From: Dactylonectria macrodidyma
Taxonomy: Eukaryota; Ascomycota; Sordariomycetes; Hypocreales; Nectriaceae
Assembly: GCA_020744425.1 (NCBI GenBank)
Contig: JAGMUV010000001.1
Location: 1,860,001-1,924,000, forward strand
Length of the DNA: 64,000 nucleotides
Direction of reading: 5' to 3'
Positions 59,761-64,000 of this stretch are shown here, piece by piece. A program made the position numbers and the translations under genes. The notes beneath the pieces were generated by a model. It was not told where the DNA came from. It worked only from the letters and a program-made list of their open reading frames with translations, and did no database searches. Each line of letters starts with the position of its first letter. Within the stretch, counting starts at the first letter, position 1.

Positions 59761-61047
59761 ATGCCTTATAATACACGACGCAAGTCCCTATCACTACCCA
59801 GTTTGGGTATTCACGTCCCCATGACACACGCTGCCCGCGCCGCTGCTGCCGCCGCTGCTGCTGCCTCCAAAGCACCATCACGCACATCACCATCCGCTTC
59901 AGCCGCATTATCGCCACCTAGGTCTGGCTCCGAGTCCGCAGATGCCCATCCGAGCAAAAGACAAAAACGATCACATGGCGACGACTCCCTTGATGAGCAA
60001 ACGCCACCACCGTCCCCTCCAGCAGACTCGTCCATGGCCGATGTTGACCAACCTCCCAAGATCGATCTAGAGGGTATTAACGACGACATTGTTGAGGCAG
60101 TTATCGTTCAGTTGCAGTCGACCGCCAACCGCCCTCATCTTGTAAAGGAACTGGCTACCGTTCTTGCCCAGCGCCTCACATCCGTTCAACAGTATGTTTT
60201 TGCGCTCTTCGCCCCCCTTGGCCCTCTCATTCCTGCCCTTCCCCTCTCCCAACCCCTTCGTCTCGCTTGCGCTGACATCACCAACTCTAGTTCGGCAAAC
60301 CCCTGTGCGATCATCTCCTCCCGCCTAGCCTCATACCTGAAGCGCTCTTGCTGGAGTGCTGTGGCCCCCTGCCCCCTCGCCAAGGAGCTCGAGACTGTCC
60401 ACCCTCGGAGAACCTATTACTTCCTCACCACCTGCCATCACCAACCCCTCCCTGACCCCAATTCTACCGTACCCTCTCGCCAGTCTGTTGTCACCCCATC
60501 AGTATCGCTCACCGACGACTCCGGCTCCGACGACGTTGATGCTCGCCGTCGCGAACTAAGCCCGTCTCCGGAGGTTGACCTCTCACCTCATCAGTTCGAA
60601 GACGTCGACGATGACTTCTCCATGCCCGCTACCCCCATTGGCTCTTTCCACTCTCACCAACGCCACATGCCTCCCCGTCGGGTCAGTCGGCACAATTCGC
60701 CTCCTCTAGAAAAAGACGAGCGTGAGTTCACACAAACCGCCGACGTCCTGCAAAAGCGCAAGCTCAACGAGGAAGCTCCAGTGCTCGACTCCGGTGACCG
60801 CTCCGAGTATGGTTACCGGGACGACATCTGGTTTGGTGATAATCGCATCTTCGGCTCAGCAGCCTTCATCACCAGCCCGTCCGTGAAACCTAGTGGCATC
60901 TCTAATGGCTTCCCTAGCGTCATGTCAAGCGCACGAAAAGAGGACGAGGCTGAGAGCTGGCTGAAGCTAAGCAAACTTCTAGAGTGGGACAAGGGTGCTG
61001 AGAGCATCGAGATCGACGAACTTGACGGCCTGCTAGATGCATGCTAA
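59761..61047 (+). CDS. Gds1-type winged-helix protein
   Basis: Exons are 59761-60191 and 60291-61047, giving 395 aa. A short poly-Ala run near residues 25-35 and a basic SKRQKRS signal precede the conserved segment IDLEGINDDIVEAVIVQLQ. There follow the winged-helix positions ELATVLAQRLTSVQHSANPCAIISSRLASYLKR and the wing ending HPRRTYYFLTT. This is the arrangement of the yeast Gds1 domain in fungal nuclear proteins. The C-terminus is Ser/Pro-rich with acidic patches and ends WLKLSKLLEWDKGAESIEIDELDGLLDAC. The intron is 99 bp and in frame with no stop, so unspliced RNA would also be translatable, but splicing restores the conserved helix. A CTTCGTCTTCGTC repeat immediately precedes the ATG. 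Confidence 0.82.
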   Translation: MPYNTRRKSLSLPSLGIHVPMTHAARAAAAAAAAASKAPSRTSPSASAALSPPRSGSESADAHPSKRQKRSHGDDSLDEQTPPPSPPADSSMADVDQPPKIDLEGINDDIVEAVIVQLQSTANRPHLVKELATVLAQRLTSVQQYVFALFAPLGPLIPALPLSQPLRLACADITNSSSANPCAIISSRLASYLKRSCWSAVAPCPLAKELETVHPRRTYYFLTTCHHQPLPDPNSTVPSRQSVVTPSVSLTDDSGSDDVDARRRELSPSPEVDLSPHQFEDVDDDFSMPATPIGSFHSHQRHMPPRRVSRHNSPPLEKDEREFTQTADVLQKRKLNEEAPVLDSGDRSEYGYRDDIWFGDNRIFGSAAFITSPSVKPSGISNGFPSVMSSARKEDEAESWLKLSKLLEWDKGAESIEIDELDGLLDAC

Positions 61048-61440
61048 GCAACTCCTTGAGCCGGCGCAAGGAGCCAATGAAGGGGGATGACCAGGATGAT
61101 GATTTGCCATGTCTGAGACGGCGCATACACGATTCGTATTATTTGCACTACATATGCATGGCGTGGATTTGTAGAATTATATGTACATATAGATATGCTC
61201 TGATTTTGGGTTTGGGTCGGTTTTGGGGTTGGGTTGGGTGTACGAGGCAAAACGGGACAGGGTAGTTCCCAATACTTTGTTGGGTTTGACTTGGCGCAAA
61301 AAGACGCGCACTGGAGATTCAAATGGACATGACCACTCAGATTGAGACGCTCTATCATGCTTTCTAATTCCGTACATAGTTATGTTATACACGCTCTTCT
61401 CCTCATATGGCTCGTAATATCGTACACTTCATGTCTCGCC
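61048..61440. other. Convergent 3' interval, Gds1-like and OMS1-like genes
   Basis: About 390 bp with no coding content. It is GT-rich on the plus strand near 61200-61260. Confidence 0.5.
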
Positions 61441-62668
61441 TTATGAGTCGGACTTGGATGGTGACTTGTCGACGACTCGGAGCTCAACCCAGACGAGGGT
61501 TCCCATTTGGAGGATATTGGGGCGTTCCACCTTGATGACTTCTAACCCCGGGTTTTTGCGAGCCGCTTCCTCAACCAAGTTCTGGATATCTCGATTCCAC
61601 CAACACCCGTACTTCTCAAAGTGTTTGGCAGCGTTCTTGTCTAGAAGGCCGTTGACGATGCCGTACCATCCCTTTCCATGCTCAAGGAGGATAATGCGAC
61701 CAGAGCCGGGTTTGACGGCGGATGCAAGGTTGGTAAGGACAGCAACCGGATCGGCAACGGAGCAGAGCCCAAATGTTTGGATAATGGTGTCATACTTGGC
61801 TGGAGAGGGCGAATTCGAGGATGTAGCTGGGGGAGGGAGTGGGCGGTGGGCATCGGAGTGGATGAGGCGAAGTTGGTCGTCGAGGAAGGAGAGTTGGCCG
61901 CCGGTGTGATCGACCATGTTGGATGCGCGAACGATGGGCTCTGAGGAGGCCATGGGGGGGACCGTCTTGACGAGTCGTTTTCGAGCGACGTCGAGCATAT
62001 CAACCGAGATGTCCAGACCCGTAAACGAGGCGATGCCTTTTGTTGCGGTAACTGCTTTCTCGCGTCCCACCCGCTGGTTCAACGGTTCCCAATTATAGTA
62101 TTCGAGGTTCCGGCCGGTTCCCATTGCAAGCTCTAGTACGTGGCCGGTTGCCCGCTCGGAAAGACGCTCCCGTAGCTTCGTGATGCCCATCCACCATTCA
62201 GGCATATTCAGCTCCTTGTCGAACTGCTCGGCATTTTCGCCTGTCAATGCTGGGGGCCGACCCGTCGGCGTGCTGTGCTCGCAAGGCCCGCTGCAGGGAG
62301 GGCTCTTGAGAGAGGCGGTGACGGTGCCAACGACGTAGAAGCCGAGGGCACCGGCTAGGATAGCTGCACCAGAGAGTGGGAGCCATGTTGCGCGCCATAG
62401 ATCGAGGATGGTTTCGGCCTGAGGGGGAGGAGGAGGGGGAGGGGTCGAAGCAGGGGGTGGCTTCCTGTAGGCCATAGAGGTTAGCAGGTGAGAATTGCAG
62501 AAGGGTTTCGGACGTTGGAGTGTACGGCTTGTAGGGCCTGGTGATCTTGGGTACCACCTTGGCCGGCCCTGGCTTCGAGGCGGCACGAGGGGCTCGCGAG
62601 ACGGTGCTTGCCAGACGCCATTGAGGACGTGCGACCCTTGCAACGAGGCCTCGAGACGGTACGATCAT
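61441..62668 (-). CDS. Mitochondrial methyltransferase, OMS1-like
   Basis: Exons are 62668-62526 and 62464-61441, giving 388 aa. The first exon encodes an Arg/Ser-rich, acid-free N-terminus (MIVPSRGLVARVARPQWRL) typical of a mitochondrial targeting peptide. A 61-bp intron with a GCTAAC branch point and CTACAG end joins it to KPPPASTPPPP. A single membrane helix (SGAAILAGALGFYVVGTV) and the methyltransferase domain follow: EQFDKELNMPEWWMGI, motif I HVLELAMGTGRNLEYY, FTGLDISVDML and IIQTFGLCSVADPVAVL. Yeast Oms1 is an inner-membrane methyltransferase-like protein that affects respiratory function; the substrate here is unproven. It is divergent from the IMPACT gene across 402 bp. Confidence 0.88.
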
Positions 62669-63070
62669 CGGAGCAGCTAGCCGGTGAGCTTCTGGGGTGT
62701 CGTCGGGAGGAATTGGCGATGCGCGCAAGGGCGGCGGGCCGTTGCAGGGCTTGCGGCACTTGAGATTTCGCGATACGGCTTTGTGATCTCGACTGTGGCA
62801 CGGAAAATGGCGATTAGGTTCTCCGATAGCGGGTCGGCTCCAGCCGACAGGTGCCGGCTCGGAAAAGTGGGTCTAATCATTGGAAGGTCACAGTCCATGC
62901 TTTGGGTGCATCTCGAAGCGTGAATGGAGCCAACCGAACTTGTGACTTACAACATTGCAACTGGCGCGTCTTTGGACCTTTTCTTAGCCATCACCACCAA
63001 GGGAGCCTCTTTTTGTCATAAAAACGCGTCCTACTGAGCATTGTTTCGCCTTTTCAACTGTGACGCGAAC
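62669..63070. promoter_or_regulatory. Divergent promoter, OMS1-like and IMPACT-like genes
   Basis: 402 bp between two starts, with no separate gene. No clear TATA box is seen. Confidence 0.5.
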
Positions 63071-64000
63071 ATGGCAAGCCAAAATGATTTGCAAGAGCTT
63101 CTGAGACTGCTCACGGCCCGCAAGATGTCGATGATGGCCGCAATGGGGCAGGTTAAAGCCCTCCAGGCCAAGAATCTCCGGAGGTCTGCTCTCACTCGTC
63201 TCATATCCATGAACTCAGGCTGACGCATGTCTGAGCCTCTCAGTATCGCGCAGATTGCCGAAGCGCCACTGGCCACCGTCGAGGAAGCCCTCGCCGGTGA
63301 TGCCAAAGCAGCAAAGAGCTTGCACACGGCCTGCAAGGGCCACGGGAAGAAATCCAATAAGCGGGCTGCCGAGGGCAGCGCCTCTACCAACGATGCCAAG
63401 AAGCCTCGGTTGGAAGCGACCCGTCGTGATCTGGATTACGGCGCCATGTCGGCGGACGACCTTGAGGCGGCGCTCGAGCTGCCGTTGACGGAGGATGAGG
63501 AGATGATACGCGAGACTTCCGTAGAGACGAACCGGGCACCCCTGGTGCTGGCTTTTGTCGTGGAGTTGTTGCGCTTCACAATGCCGGAGCAACCGCCAAG
63601 CAGTCGTCTGAGTCTCGCACAAGCGGTGGTGAGCCTCAACTCGCGATCCAAAGCCGTGAGTATAGGGATTGAGAAGCCAGGGAAGGAGGAGCCGCTCTCC
63701 GAGGGCCAACCGAGGGTGAGTGTCATGAGTCGCCAAGTCCCGGTTCTAAAGCGTGGTGGTTACTCCTGGTCTGGCTCTTCACAACCCACTTCCTCAACCT
63801 CGTCGTCTTCTTCAGCTACCGTCAAGGCCAGTCAACCAAAAACTGGCAAATGGGCGGCAAGTCAGAAGCTGTCCTCGAGAGGTTCTGTTTTTATCGCCCA
63901 TGCCACTCCCGTATTTTCTCCGACAGCTCGTGCGAACCTCGTCAAGTCATTGATGGACGAGAAGCCGGAGCTAGAGACAGCAACACACAATGCCTGGGCG
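63071..64000 (+). CDS. IMPACT/UPF0029 N-terminal domain protein, 3' end cut by the window
   Basis: Exons are 63071-63183 and 63244 to the window end; 290 codons are visible and the frame is open at base 64000. The intron has a GTCTGC donor and CTCTCAG end. The first part is a helical hairpin-helix-like region (QVKALQAKNLRSIAQIAEAPLATVEEALAG) with a lysine-rich linker. A conserved middle block follows (LVLAFVVELLRFTMPEQPPSSRLSLAQAVVS). At the edge starts the UPF0029/IMPACT domain (SVFIAHATPVFSP, THNAWA). Related proteins bind GCN1 and modulate the GCN2 stress kinase (Yih1/IMPACT), but the N-terminal half here is not that of Yih1, so the role is uncertain. Confidence 0.82.

Noticed and set aside
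62465..62525. Apparent frameshift in the OMS1-like gene
   Set aside because: A normal 61-bp intron with branch point and acceptor explains the frame change, so the gene is intact.

Overview
This is nuclear DNA of a filamentous ascomycete, most likely a Sordariomycete and perhaps Hypocreales. The genes are split by short introns of about 48-250 bp with GT(A/G)NGT donors, CTAAC-type branch points and YAG acceptors. The proteins include fungal families such as two Zn2Cys6 factors, a Gds1-type winged-helix protein and an F-BAR/SH3 septation protein. The genus call is inference, and no species can be named from sequence reading alone.

I rebuilt 20 protein genes by joining exons across frames; phases and stops agree in all of them. 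From left to right: 1-3.8 kb has no credible gene. At 3.8-8.0 kb lie a PanE-type ketopantoate reductase (+) and a Zn2Cys6 regulator resembling COL-26/BglR/Rgt1 (-). The stretch 8.0-15.2 kb is gene-poor and holds one AusD-like methyltransferase (+) and a miniature inverted-repeat element. At 15.2-23 kb are PAN2 (+, 12 exons), a cupin (+) and a second Zn2Cys6 factor convergent to the cupin. At 23-33 kb is a dense housekeeping block: a Sas3-type MYST acetyltransferase (-), the complex I MWFE/NDUFA1 subunit (+), CTU1/NCS6 (-), RPL8 (+) and NTF2 (-). At 33-46 kb, all on the minus strand, are a beta-lactamase-like serine hydrolase, an acidic DUF7918-like protein, seipin and a Cdc15/Imp2-type F-BAR/SH3 protein. 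At 47-54 kb is NOT1, the CCR4-NOT scaffold (+). At 54-64 kb are a PhzF-family protein (-), a 4.6 kb intergenic stretch, a Gds1-like protein (+), an OMS1-like mitochondrial methyltransferase (-) and the 5' part of an IMPACT/UPF0029 protein (+, cut by the window end).

Most of the genes are ordinary eukaryotic housekeeping. Both catalytic deadenylation scaffolds (PAN2 and NOT1) are present but 28 kb apart, with no sign of a cluster. I found no rRNA, tRNA, CRISPR array or full-length transposon, and no complete secondary-metabolite cluster.

The less ordinary content is small-scale. (i) A family of three miniature inverted-repeat elements of 229-242 bp shares GGGGAAGAAAAACACCACAC-type termini, and two copies carry target-site duplications. 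(ii) A separate 233 bp mimp-like element starts with CAGTG after a TA. (iii) The NDUFA1 gene needs a 4-nt microexon. (iv) PAN2 appears to contain a GC-AG intron. (v) Palindromic ACCT(N)AGGT words recur in intergenic DNA. (vi) A strong hairpin and other inverted repeats lie in gene-free DNA. I found no convincing wholly new multi-gene system.
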